From an uncultured Elusimicrobia bacterium (lineage in GTDB: Bacteria; Elusimicrobiota; Endomicrobiia; Endomicrobiales; Endomicrobiaceae), in assembly GCA_900321055.1 (NCBI GenBank), contig ONUQ01000211.1:1-5363 (forward strand): a stretch of 5,363 nt of DNA, read 5' to 3'. The notes under the pieces were generated by a model that ran no database searches, was not told the DNA's origin, and worked only from the letters and a program-made list of their open reading frames with translations. This document shows positions 1 to 5,155 of this stretch, one piece after another. Each line of letters starts with the position of its first letter. The stretch's first letter is position 1. Position numbers and translations under genes: made by a program.

Positions 1-5
1 AGGTG
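1..5 (+). promoter_or_regulatory. Ribosome binding site of rpsH
   Basis: AGGTG lies just upstream of the ATG at 8, with only a two-base gap. The spacing is short, but the window begins here, so the full upstream context is not visible. It supports the ATG at 8 as the rpsH start. Confidence 0.5.
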
Positions 6-7
6 TA

Positions 8-403
8 ATGATTACAGATCCTATATCAGATATGTTTGTTAGAATAAGGAATGCTAATGCAAAACTTCATGAAAAAGTTGATATTCCTTCTTCAAAAGTA
101 AAAACTGAAATAGTCAGAGTTTTAAAAGAAGAGGGATATATAGCAAATTATAAACACATTGAAGATCAGAAGCAAGGTGTATTGAGAGTTTATTTGAAGT
201 ATGATTTAAACGGTAAAGCAATTCTTCAAGGAATAAGAAGAAGCTCAAAACCAAGTTTGAGAATATACAAAAGAGTTGAAGAATTGAAAAATGTACTTGG
301 CAGTTTTGGTATAGCAATAATATCTACATCAAAAGGAGTTATGTCAAGTAAAAAGGCAAAAGAAGCCGGAGTTGGTGGCGAAGTAATAGGATATGTTTGG
401 TAA
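8..403 (+). CDS. rpsH: 30S ribosomal protein S8 (uS8)
   Basis: This encodes uS8, a primary 16S rRNA binding protein that organises the central domain (platform side) of the small subunit. The 131-residue length is normal for the family. Residues 1-14 begin with the typical MITDPISDM and RIRNA pattern. The middle has the RSSKPSLRIY segment (78-87), close to the family's R-I-SKPG-RVY. The C-terminal RNA-binding signature is intact: STSKGVM (106-112) followed by AGVGGEVIGYVW to the end. It starts at the first visible base of the operon and is followed 22 bp later by rplF. In E. coli S8 also represses translation of its own operon by binding mRNA near rplE; that site would lie outside this window, so autoregulation cannot be judged here. 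Identification is secure. Confidence 0.98.
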   Translation: MITDPISDMFVRIRNANAKLHEKVDIPSSKVKTEIVRVLKEEGYIANYKHIEDQKQGVLRVYLKYDLNGKAILQGIRRSSKPSLRIYKRVEELKNVLGSFGIAIISTSKGVMSSKKAKEAGVGGEVIGYVW

Positions 404-425
404 AATTTAAATATGAGGTCGCAAA

Positions 426-986
426 ATGAGTCGCTTAGGAAAGAAACCAATAACAATACCTGAAAAAGTTAAAGTTGAATTAAAAAATGGAATTTTAGAA
501 GTTTCAGGTGCAAATGGAAAACTCTCACAAGCAATTGATGAGAGAATAAATTTAAAAATTGAAAAGACAGAGATACTTGTAGAGCAGAAAACAGAATCAA
601 AAGAGGCAAATGTGATGCAAGGTCTTATTAGAGGTCTTATTTGCAACATGATTGAAGGTGTAACTAACGGTTATAAAAAGGAACTTGAGCTTAACGGTTT
701 AGGTTTTAAATCTGTTATAAGCGGGAAAAATATCACTTTAACGGTAGGTTATTCTCATACGGTAACATTGGAAATTCCTGAAGGAGTGAAAGTTGTTGCC
801 GGTATGACACAAGATAAGATTCCTACATTAACAATCACCGGTGCAGATAAACAAAAAGTTGGAGCTTTTGCAGCAGAAGTTAGAGCTGTAAAACCACCTG
901 AACCGTATAAAGGTTTTGGTATAAGATATGTTGGTGAAAAGATTATTAGAAAAGCTGGTAAAGCTGCAGCTGGTTCTAAGAAATAA
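426..986 (+). CDS. rplF: 50S ribosomal protein L6 (uL6)
   Basis: This encodes uL6, a large-subunit protein bound to 23S rRNA near the sarcin-ricin loop and the factor-binding site. It has 186 residues, slightly longer than the usual 175-180 because of a short basic Ala/Gly/Lys tail. The N-terminus MSRLGKKPITIP and the two repeated alpha/beta domains (about 1-82 and 83-175) are recognisable. The C-terminal signature PPEPYKGFGIRYVGE (157-171) matches the family motif, except that Phe164 stands where Lys is usual (GKG becomes GFG). The start is supported by GAGGT at 415-419, six bases before the ATG. It lies between rpsH and rplR in the normal spc order, with 13 bp to the next start. Confidence 0.98.
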   Translation: MSRLGKKPITIPEKVKVELKNGILEVSGANGKLSQAIDERINLKIEKTEILVEQKTESKEANVMQGLIRGLICNMIEGVTNGYKKELELNGLGFKSVISGKNITLTVGYSHTVTLEIPEGVKVVAGMTQDKIPTLTITGADKQKVGAFAAEVRAVKPPEPYKGFGIRYVGEKIIRKAGKAAAGSKK

Positions 987-987
987 T

Positions 988-993
988 AGAGGG
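988..993 (+). promoter_or_regulatory. Ribosome binding site of rplR
   Basis: AGAGGG begins just after the rplF stop codon (984-986) and ends six bases before the ATG at 1000. It is a strong Shine-Dalgarno sequence in the 13-bp gap between the genes, and it fixes the rplR start. Confidence 0.7.
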
Positions 994-999
994 TTGTAA

Positions 1000-1359
1000 A
1001 TGAAAAGTTCAAAAATAAGATTAGGTTTTCGTAAGAAAAGAATAAGAAGTAAAGTTGAAGGCACACCGGAAAGACCAAGACTTGCCGTTAAGTGTGGACA
1101 TAAACATATTTATGCACAAGTAATTGATGATTCTAAAGGTTTTACTTTGGCAGCATCATCAACTTTGTCTGCAGAGATAAAAGGAACATTAAAGACAACA
1201 GATACAATTGAAGCAGCAAAAGCTGTTGGAAAATTGATTGCTAAGAAAGCAACAGAAAAGAATGTTAAAAAAGTTGTTTTTGATAGAGCGGGAAAAGTTT
1301 ATACAGGTAAAGTAAAAGCACTTGCCGAAGAAGCAAGAGCCGGTGGACTTGAATTCTAA
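1000..1359 (+). CDS. rplR: 50S ribosomal protein L18 (uL18)
   Basis: This encodes uL18, which binds 5S rRNA with L5 and attaches it to the central protuberance of the large subunit. The 119-residue length is typical. The basic N-terminal arm (about 1-26, rich in Lys and Arg) ends in the conserved ERPRLAV (24-30). [10 protein letters not shown] (35-44) and the ASST turn (52-55) follow. The C-terminal half has [19 protein letters not shown] (92-110) and ends in ARAGGLEF, matching the family pattern FDRGG-YHGRVKA...AREGGL-F with small changes (Ala97 for Gly, Thr102 for His). It follows rplF after 13 bp. The gap to the next gene is the longest inside the ribosomal cluster, up to about 51 bp depending on the rpsE start chosen. 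Confidence 0.98.
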   Translation: MKSSKIRLGFRKKRIRSKVEGTPERPRLAVKCGHKHIYAQVIDDSKGFTLAASSTLSAEIKGTLKTTDTIEAAKAVGKLIAKKATEKNVKKVVFDRAGKVYTGKVKALAEEARAGGLEF

Positions 1360-1398
1360 GTTTGTACTAAAAAGTTATATAATTAATTGGCTGTCGTT

Positions 1399-1405
1399 GA
1401 GGGGG
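1399..1405 (+). promoter_or_regulatory. Ribosome binding site that decides the rpsE start
   Basis: GAGGGGG at 1399-1405 sits five bases upstream of the TTG at 1411. The alternative in-frame TTG at 1387 is preceded only by AT-rich sequence without a Shine-Dalgarno match, and this purine run would then lie inside the coding sequence. The site therefore favours the downstream start. Confidence 0.7.
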
Positions 1406-1410
1406 ATAAG

Positions 1411-1926
1411 TTGGCTGATCATAAAATAAATAAAAATGAAAAAAATGAAAACGAAAGCGGTTTAATTGAAACCGTAGTAGCTGTTAATAGAGTTGCAAAA
1501 GTTGTTAAAGGTGGAAAGAGATTTTCGTTTAATGCTTTAGTTGTAGTTGGAGATAAAAACGGTAAAATCGGTTGCGGACTTGGCAAAGCAAATGAAGTTC
1601 AAGCTGCGATTAAAAAAGGAAGTGCTTATGCTCAAAAGAATATGATATCCATATCTTTGAGAAACACAACAATTCCTCATGAAATAATTGGTGTTTCCGG
1701 AGCAGGAAAGGTTTTGTTAAAGCCTGCAGTTCCCGGAACAGGTGTTATTGCCGGTGGTCCTGTAAGAGCTGTGCTTGAAGCAGTAGGAATTTCAGATATT
1801 CTTACAAAATCAATGAGAACAGCAAACAAATTTAATGTAGTTTATGCAACAATAGAAGCTTTGAAAGGTTTAAGAACAAAAGAAGCTGTTGCTAAATTAA
1901 GAAATAAAGAGGTTGCAGAAATATGA
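1411..1926 (+). CDS. rpsE: 30S ribosomal protein S5 (uS5), TTG start
   Basis: This encodes uS5, a small-subunit protein near the decoding region that helps translational fidelity. I place the start at TTG 1411, giving 171 residues. A longer reading from TTG 1387 would add eight residues but lacks a ribosome binding site. There is no usable ATG before the conserved domain. Residues 2-18 are a hydrophilic Lys/Asn/Glu tail. The S5 N-terminal domain follows: [21 protein letters not shown] (20-40), whose KVVKGG loop is where spectinomycin-resistance changes map in other bacteria, then [17 protein letters not shown] (44-60) and TIPH (87-90). The C-terminal domain includes [16 protein letters not shown] (108-123) and NVVYAT (142-147). 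The usual K-S-L-G-S-x-N-P loop reads KSMRTANKF here (133-141). The stop overlaps the rplO start by 4 bp. Confidence 0.96.
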   Translation: MADHKINKNEKNENESGLIETVVAVNRVAKVVKGGKRFSFNALVVVGDKNGKIGCGLGKANEVQAAIKKGSAYAQKNMISISLRNTTIPHEIIGVSGAGKVLLKPAVPGTGVIAGGPVRAVLEAVGISDILTKSMRTANKFNVVYATIEALKGLRTKEAVAKLRNKEVAEI

Positions 1927-2366
1927 TAGGTCTTAATACATTATCACCTGCAGAAGGTGCAAAACATAGAAAGAAGATAGTTGGTAGAGGTGAAAGTTCC
2001 GGTCATGGAAAGACATCGGGAAGAGGTCATAAAGGGCAAAAAGCAAGATCCGGTGACGGAAAAATGTCTTACTTTGAAGGTGGACAAATGTCTATCGTTA
2101 GAAGAACTCCAAAAAGAGGACATAGTATTTCCAGCGAAAGATATGAAATAGTAAATATAAGCTCAATAGAAGCCAAATTTGAAGCTGGTGCAGAGATAAC
2201 AGCAGAAAGCTTAAAGAAAGCGGGTATTATAAAGAAAAACGGATTAATAAAAGTTCTTGCTAACGGAGAACTTAAAAAGAATTTTGTAGTTAAAGTAAAT
2301 GCTTTTTCTAAAACAGCAAAAGAAAAAATTGAAAAAGCCGGCGGAAAGGCAGAAGTTATAAAGTAA
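1923..2366 (+). CDS. rplO: 50S ribosomal protein L15 (uL15)
   Basis: This encodes uL15, a late-assembling large-subunit protein that threads a basic extended N-terminus through 23S rRNA. It has 147 residues, a normal length. The Gly/Arg/Lys-rich N-terminal arm is clear: [20 protein letters not shown] (20-39), KARSG (40-44), then [16 protein letters not shown] (51-66). This matches the family pattern FEGGQMPL-RRLPKRG, with Ser-Ile and Thr replacing the usual Pro-Leu and Leu. The globular C-terminal domain (about 76-147) ends in the typical KAFS-like ([20 protein letters not shown]) segment. The ATG overlaps the rpsE stop (ATGA at 1923-1926), which suggests translational coupling; AGAGGT at 1908-1913 inside rpsE is its likely ribosome binding site. 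rpmD, often found between these two genes, is not present. Confidence 0.97.
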   Translation: MIGLNTLSPAEGAKHRKKIVGRGESSGHGKTSGRGHKGQKARSGDGKMSYFEGGQMSIVRRTPKRGHSISSERYEIVNISSIEAKFEAGAEITAESLKKAGIIKKNGLIKVLANGELKKNFVVKVNAFSKTAKEKIEKAGGKAEVIK

Positions 2367-2383
2367 TTAAAATTTATATATAT

Positions 2384-2388
2384 AGGGA
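2384..2388 (+). promoter_or_regulatory. Ribosome binding site of secY
   Basis: AGGGA lies six bases before the ATG at 2395, in a 28-bp, very AT-rich gap after rplO. It supports the chosen start and an SecY N-terminus of normal length. Confidence 0.6.
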
Positions 2389-2394
2389 ATAAAA

Positions 2395-3738
2395 ATGTTT
2401 AAAAAAATTGTAGATATATTTAAAATACCACAACTTAGGAACAAAGTATTATTTACTCTTGCTATAATTGTAGCTTACAGGATTGGTGCATCAGTCCCGA
2501 TTCCGGGAGTCAATGCGGATGCAGTGAGGAGTTTATTTGCAGCCAACAGTAATGGTTTGTTAGGGTTTTTAGATATGTTTTCCGGTGGTGCATTAAACAG
2601 AATGTCAGTATTTTCAATGGGTATTATGCCTTATATCAATGCATCTATTATAATGAGTTTAATGCAAGGTGCACATGTTATTCCTTATTTAGATAGATTA
2701 GCAAAAGAAGGCGAGCAGGGAAGAAAGAAACTTACACAAATTACAAGATATGGAACACTTATACTTGGTGCAATACAATCTTTTGGCCTTACAATGGCTA
2801 TAACAAGAATGCCTACCCCAAGTGGTATGCCTATAGTTTTAGATCCGACAATATCTTGGATGGTAATGACAATAGTTACACTTGTAACCGGAACAGTTCT
2901 TATTATGTGGCTTGGAGAACAAGTAACGGAAAGAGGAATTGGTAATGGTATTTCTTTAATCATTTTTGCCGGTATCGTTGAAAGATTACCGTCTGCATGT
3001 TTAAGTGTTGTAGAACTTATAAGAATGGAAGAACTTTCTTTGTTAGTTGCTATACTTTTATTGGCTTGTGTTCTAGTAGTTTTAACTCTTGTTGTTTGGG
3101 TTGAAACGGCACAAAGAAGAATTCCTGTTAACTATGCAAAAAGAATGGTTGGAGGAAGAGTGTGTGGCGGTTCAAGTTCATTCTTACCTATAAAAGTTGA
3201 TCAATCAGGTGTTATTGCAGTTATTTTTGCAGTATCTATCTTGTCTGCACCACTTACAATTGCACAATTTGCTCCGAATTGGACTCTGTGGGGTTACCCT
3301 GTATCAAAAACAATTACTGCATGGTTTAATAGCAGTTCATGGATTTATAATACAGTATATGCTTCTTTAGTAATATTCTTCTGTTATTTTTATAATTCTA
3401 TTTCTTTTAATCCGAAAGATTTAGCAGAAAATATGAAAAAGTCCGGTGGTTTTGTTCCCGGAATTAGACCCGGTGAGCCAACAGCAACTTATATTCAAAA
3501 AGTTTTGGAAAGAGTTACATTAGGTGGAGCTTTATTTGTTGCATGTATAGCAGTTTTACCTGATTATTTAAGATCAATACTGTCAGCACCTTTCTTCTTC
3601 GGAGGAACTTCTTTACTTATCGTTGTAGGTGTGTCTTTGGATACAATCGGTCAAATAGAATCGCATTTGATTATGAGACATTATGAAGTTTTTATGAAGG
3701 AAGGAAGAATTAAAGGCAGATGGTTTAATGTTAAATAA
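2395..3738 (+). CDS. secY: Sec translocon channel subunit SecY
   Basis: This encodes the pore-forming subunit of the SecYEG complex in the inner membrane, which exports unfolded preproteins with SecA and inserts membrane proteins. It has 447 residues, close to the usual 430-445, and ten hydrophobic segments can be placed at about 18-34, 74-92, 116-136, 152-173, 182-198, 214-236, 270-290, 316-336, 371-389 and 399-416. The plug region is FSGGALNRMSVF (62-73). YINASII (80-86) follows in segment 2. The cytoplasmic loops that contact SecA and the ribosome are intact: AQRRIPVNYAKRMVGG (239-254) and GGFVPGIRPGEPT (351-363), including the conserved Arg358. TERGIGNGISLIIF (178-191) is also typical. 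Variations from the common form include KVDQSG (267-272) for KVNQAG and HYEVF (429-433) for YEGF. It is the last gene before a strong terminator. Confidence 0.98.
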   Translation: MFKKIVDIFKIPQLRNKVLFTLAIIVAYRIGASVPIPGVNADAVRSLFAANSNGLLGFLDMFSGGALNRMSVFSMGIMPYINASIIMSLMQGAHVIPYLDRLAKEGEQGRKKLTQITRYGTLILGAIQSFGLTMAITRMPTPSGMPIVLDPTISWMVMTIVTLVTGTVLIMWLGEQVTERGIGNGISLIIFAGIVERLPSACLSVVELIRMEELSLLVAILLLACVLVVLTLVVWVETAQRRIPVNYAKRMVGGRVCGGSSSFLPIKVDQSGVIAVIFAVSILSAPLTIAQFAPNWTLWGYPVSKTITAWFNSSSWIYNTVYASLVIFFCYFYNSISFNPKDLAENMKKSGGFVPGIRPGEPTATYIQKVLERVTLGGALFVACIAVLPDYLRSILSAPFFFGGTSLLIVVGVSLDTIGQIESHLIMRHYEVFMKEGRIKGRWFNVK

Positions 3739-3752
3739 AATATTAAATATTT

Positions 3753-3792
3753 AAAAAGAGCAATCGGAAATCAACCGATTGCTTTTTTTTTT
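3753..3792 (+). terminator. Intrinsic terminator after secY
   Basis: A perfect 9-bp inverted repeat (AGCAATCGG at 3759-3767 and CCGATTGCT at 3775-3783) encloses a 7-base loop and runs into ten T residues (3783-3792). An A-rich run at 3753-3757 pairs with the T-tract and extends the stem. It begins 14 bp after the secY stop, so it should end the spc transcript. On the opposite strand the same hairpin is followed by CTCTTTTT, so it could work in both directions. Confidence 0.93.
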
Positions 3793-3999
3793 ATATCTTC
3801 CATTTTCTGCCTTTCTCTCTGTTGTCAATTTTTCAATCATACAATCTTCTGCCTCTCTTGTCATTTCTATCTCTCAATACCTACAGTCATCTGTCGTCTG
3901 TTTTTTTTATTTTCTTTTTATATCGGCAAATAATATTACTGCACAAAATTTCTTAAAATCATCTAACCCTTAGCATTTTTCATTCGGCACATCACAATC
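3793..3999. other. Pyrimidine-rich spacer without a convincing gene
   Basis: This stretch between the secY terminator and the next promoter has no credible coding region. From about 3795 to 3925 the + strand is dominated by C and T, the reverse of the purine-rich sense strands of the genes on both sides. A + strand open frame covers 3779-3973, but it begins inside the terminator stem, has no ribosome binding site and encodes a Ser/Phe-rich product with no recognisable family. The complementary strand is purine-rich like real genes, but is broken into short frames by several stops. It may be a decayed minus-strand gene or a spacer with unusual strand bias. Confidence 0.5.
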
Positions 4000-4028
4000 T
4001 TAACAAAACTATTTTTTTATTGTATAAT
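4000..4028 (+). promoter_or_regulatory. Probable sigma70-type promoter for the surface-protein locus
   Basis: TTAACA (4000-4005, five of six matches to TTGACA) and a perfect TATAAT (4023-4028) are separated by exactly 17 bp. The spacer includes a run of seven T residues, and TG directly precedes the -10 box. Transcription would begin near 4035, leaving an A-rich leader of about 97 bases before the GTG at 4133. It follows the secY terminator, so the downstream genes would be expressed separately from the ribosomal operon. Chance matches are commoner in AT-rich DNA, but this box pair, spacing and position are all favourable. Confidence 0.72.
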
Positions 4029-4120
4029 AAATCAAGTATAAAAAGCTTTATTTAATCAAAAGTTAGTATAGCAGAAACAAAAAATATAAAAGTTACCAAT
4101 ATAAAATGAAAGTAAGAATA

Positions 4121-4210
4121 AAAGGAGAATAAGTGCAAAGAATTTTTATATTCGTCTTGGCAGTAGTTTGTTGTATTCAATTGTTTTTATCGGGAGTTGT
4201 GTCGGCAGAA
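4121..4210 (+). repeat. Leader module, copy 1 (RBS plus signal peptide)
   Basis: The segment runs from AAAGGAG to the first mature codon (GAA, Glu26). It aligns with 5069-5155 at about 72 of 87 positions by hand count, with one codon of length difference. Similarity ends at the predicted signal-peptide cleavage site. Confidence 0.8.
4123..4127 (+). promoter_or_regulatory. Ribosome binding site deciding the GTG start at 4133
   Basis: AGGAG ends five bases before the GTG at 4133. The same AGGAG with the same five-base gap precedes the ATG of the paralogous leader at 5081, so the comparison confirms that GTG is the real start. Confidence 0.8.
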
Positions 4211-4990
4211 CATCGTGAAATAACCGGTAAAGAAGGAACAATAAACTTATGTGCAGATGAAAATGCACAAATAATATTTAATGATAGAATAACAGCAGAA
4301 AATAATACAAGTATATTAAATATCAATAGTTCAACAGACACAATAACGGCAAACGGGAAACTAGTATTGAACGAAGATATTTCGGAATATACAGGTAAAG
4401 TAAACATATATGGTGCAGAAGTAGAATTACATGCAAAATCAGACAAAAAGAATAAGAATACAAACAAGTTTTTTAGTGAAAATATAAACTTTGAAAGCGG
4501 AACATTAAATTTATCAAACGGAGCAACAAATAAGAAAACGGTAACAAGTTGGGAATCAAAAACAAATAATAATTTAGAGTTTGATATAGATTTAAGTGAC
4601 AATTCAAACGATAGTTTTGAGGTAGAAAATGAGATGTCGGCTGACTTAATATTAAACTTAACGGCAATAAATACATTGAACGGTTCTCAGATAGGTACAG
4701 GAACAATACCTTTATTTCAAGACGGAAGAGCTCCGCCAATTCCGGATGTATTAGCAACAGTTCACCATGATAGATACGAGTATAATTCTTCAACAATATC
4801 AACAATCGGAAAGTTGGAATATAAAGTAACAGGTTCAATAACTCCAAAAATATTCAAAGATGTAGTAATCAATACATTTTCTGCAATAAAAAATTATTCA
4901 ATATCAAAAAAAGAAGAAATAATAGAATATTTAGATCAGTTAGGCGGAACACAACTGACAATATTTGGAAACGGATATTTGTTAGTTTGA
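4133..4990 (+). CDS. Secreted autotransporter-passenger-like protein, possibly truncated
   Basis: I recognise the type but not a named gene. The 285-residue product starts with GTG, fixed by AGGAG at 4123 and by alignment with the leader at 5081. Residues 1-25 form a Sec signal peptide: a basic start, a hydrophobic core (4-23) and a likely cleavage site after VSA (A25). The mature part is rich in Asn, Thr, Ser and Lys. It has beta-rich motifs of passenger domains: GKLVLNEDISEYTGKVNIYG (75-94), resembling the autotransporter passenger-associated repeat, then SGTLNLSNGA (122-131), then LEFDIDLSDNSNDSFEV (148-164), and TGTIPLFQDG (189-198). No C-terminal beta-barrel, lipobox, sortase motif or anchor is visible. 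It ends abruptly after LTIFGNGYLLV (275-285), which looks like the opening of another beta-helix motif. It could be a truncated autotransporter, a free exoprotein or a pseudogene remnant. A promoter lies about 100 bp upstream; no terminator follows. Confidence 0.72.
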   Translation: MQRIFIFVLAVVCCIQLFLSGVVSAEHREITGKEGTINLCADENAQIIFNDRITAENNTSILNINSSTDTITANGKLVLNEDISEYTGKVNIYGAEVELHAKSDKKNKNTNKFFSENINFESGTLNLSNGATNKKTVTSWESKTNNNLEFDIDLSDNSNDSFEVENEMSADLILNLTAINTLNGSQIGTGTIPLFQDGRAPPIPDVLATVHHDRYEYNSSTISTIGKLEYKVTGSITPKIFKDVVINTFSAIKNYSISKKEEIIEYLDQLGGTQLTIFGNGYLLV

Positions 4991-5068
4991 AATTCGCATT
5001 TCGGATCGGAATAATATTTGAAAAAAATAAGCAGAGAAAATAATTAGAATAAAATAAAATGTAAAACA
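4991..5068. other. Short A-rich gap between the two surface-protein genes
   Basis: Between the stop at 4988-4990 and the second leader module there is no hairpin with a T-tract, so the two genes may be co-transcribed. A possible but weak -35-like TTGAAA lies at 5018-5023 with no good -10 box at normal spacing. The sequence becomes strongly A-rich from 5020 onward, like the leader before the GTG at 4133. Confidence 0.5.
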
Positions 5069-5155
5069 AAAGGAGAAAAAATGAAAAAATTTTTTATGTT
5101 GGTCTTGGTCGTAGTTTGTTATATTTGGTTGTTGTCGGGAGTTGTGTTGGCAGAA
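5069..5155 (+). repeat. Leader module, copy 2 (RBS plus signal peptide)
   Basis: This is the second copy of the module at 4121-4210. The AGGAG (5071-5075), the five-base gap, the start codon and the signal-peptide codons align, with one codon missing in the hydrophobic core. Both copies share the protein pattern VVC..I..L, then SGVV.AE. The mature sequences beyond it do not align. Confidence 0.8.

Noticed and set aside
1378..1383. TATAAT before rpsE as an internal operon promoter
   Set aside because: The -10 match is perfect but the best -35 at normal spacing (TTCTAA, 1354-1359) matches only three of six positions. Such hexamers are common in AT-rich DNA.
3779..3973. A + strand 64-codon open frame after secY
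   Set aside because: It starts with TTG inside the terminator stem, has no ribosome binding site, and its Ser/Phe/Ile-rich product looks like antisense of purine-rich DNA.
4106..4132. An eight-codon leader peptide (MKVRIKGE) whose stop directly precedes the GTG at 4133
   Set aside because: The matching position in the second leader copy reads ATG then TAA, so the small frame is not conserved. It has no ribosome binding site of its own.
4170..4174. A lipoprotein signal at the Cys pair in the first signal peptide
   Set aside because: The residues before Cys13 are AVV, not a lipobox (L-A/S-G/A-C), and the hydrophobic core continues past it to a normal cleavage site after Ala25.
4177..4847. Long minus-strand open frames opposite the passenger-like gene
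   Set aside because: They are Leu/Phe/Ser-rich antisense shadows without ribosome binding sites. The + strand frame has a signal peptide, promoter and ribosome binding site.
4972..5040. A shifted-frame tail after the truncated passenger reading like a final beta-strand (SLKFAFRIGIIF)
   Set aside because: It needs a frameshift at an undefined place, is only about 20 residues long, and nothing upstream in that frame looks like a barrel. Probably chance in AT-rich DNA.
5018..5050. A separate promoter for the second surface-protein gene
   Set aside because: TTGAAA (5018-5023) has no good -10 at 16-18 bp; TAGAAT (5045-5050) is 21 bp away. Co-transcription with the first gene is at least as likely.
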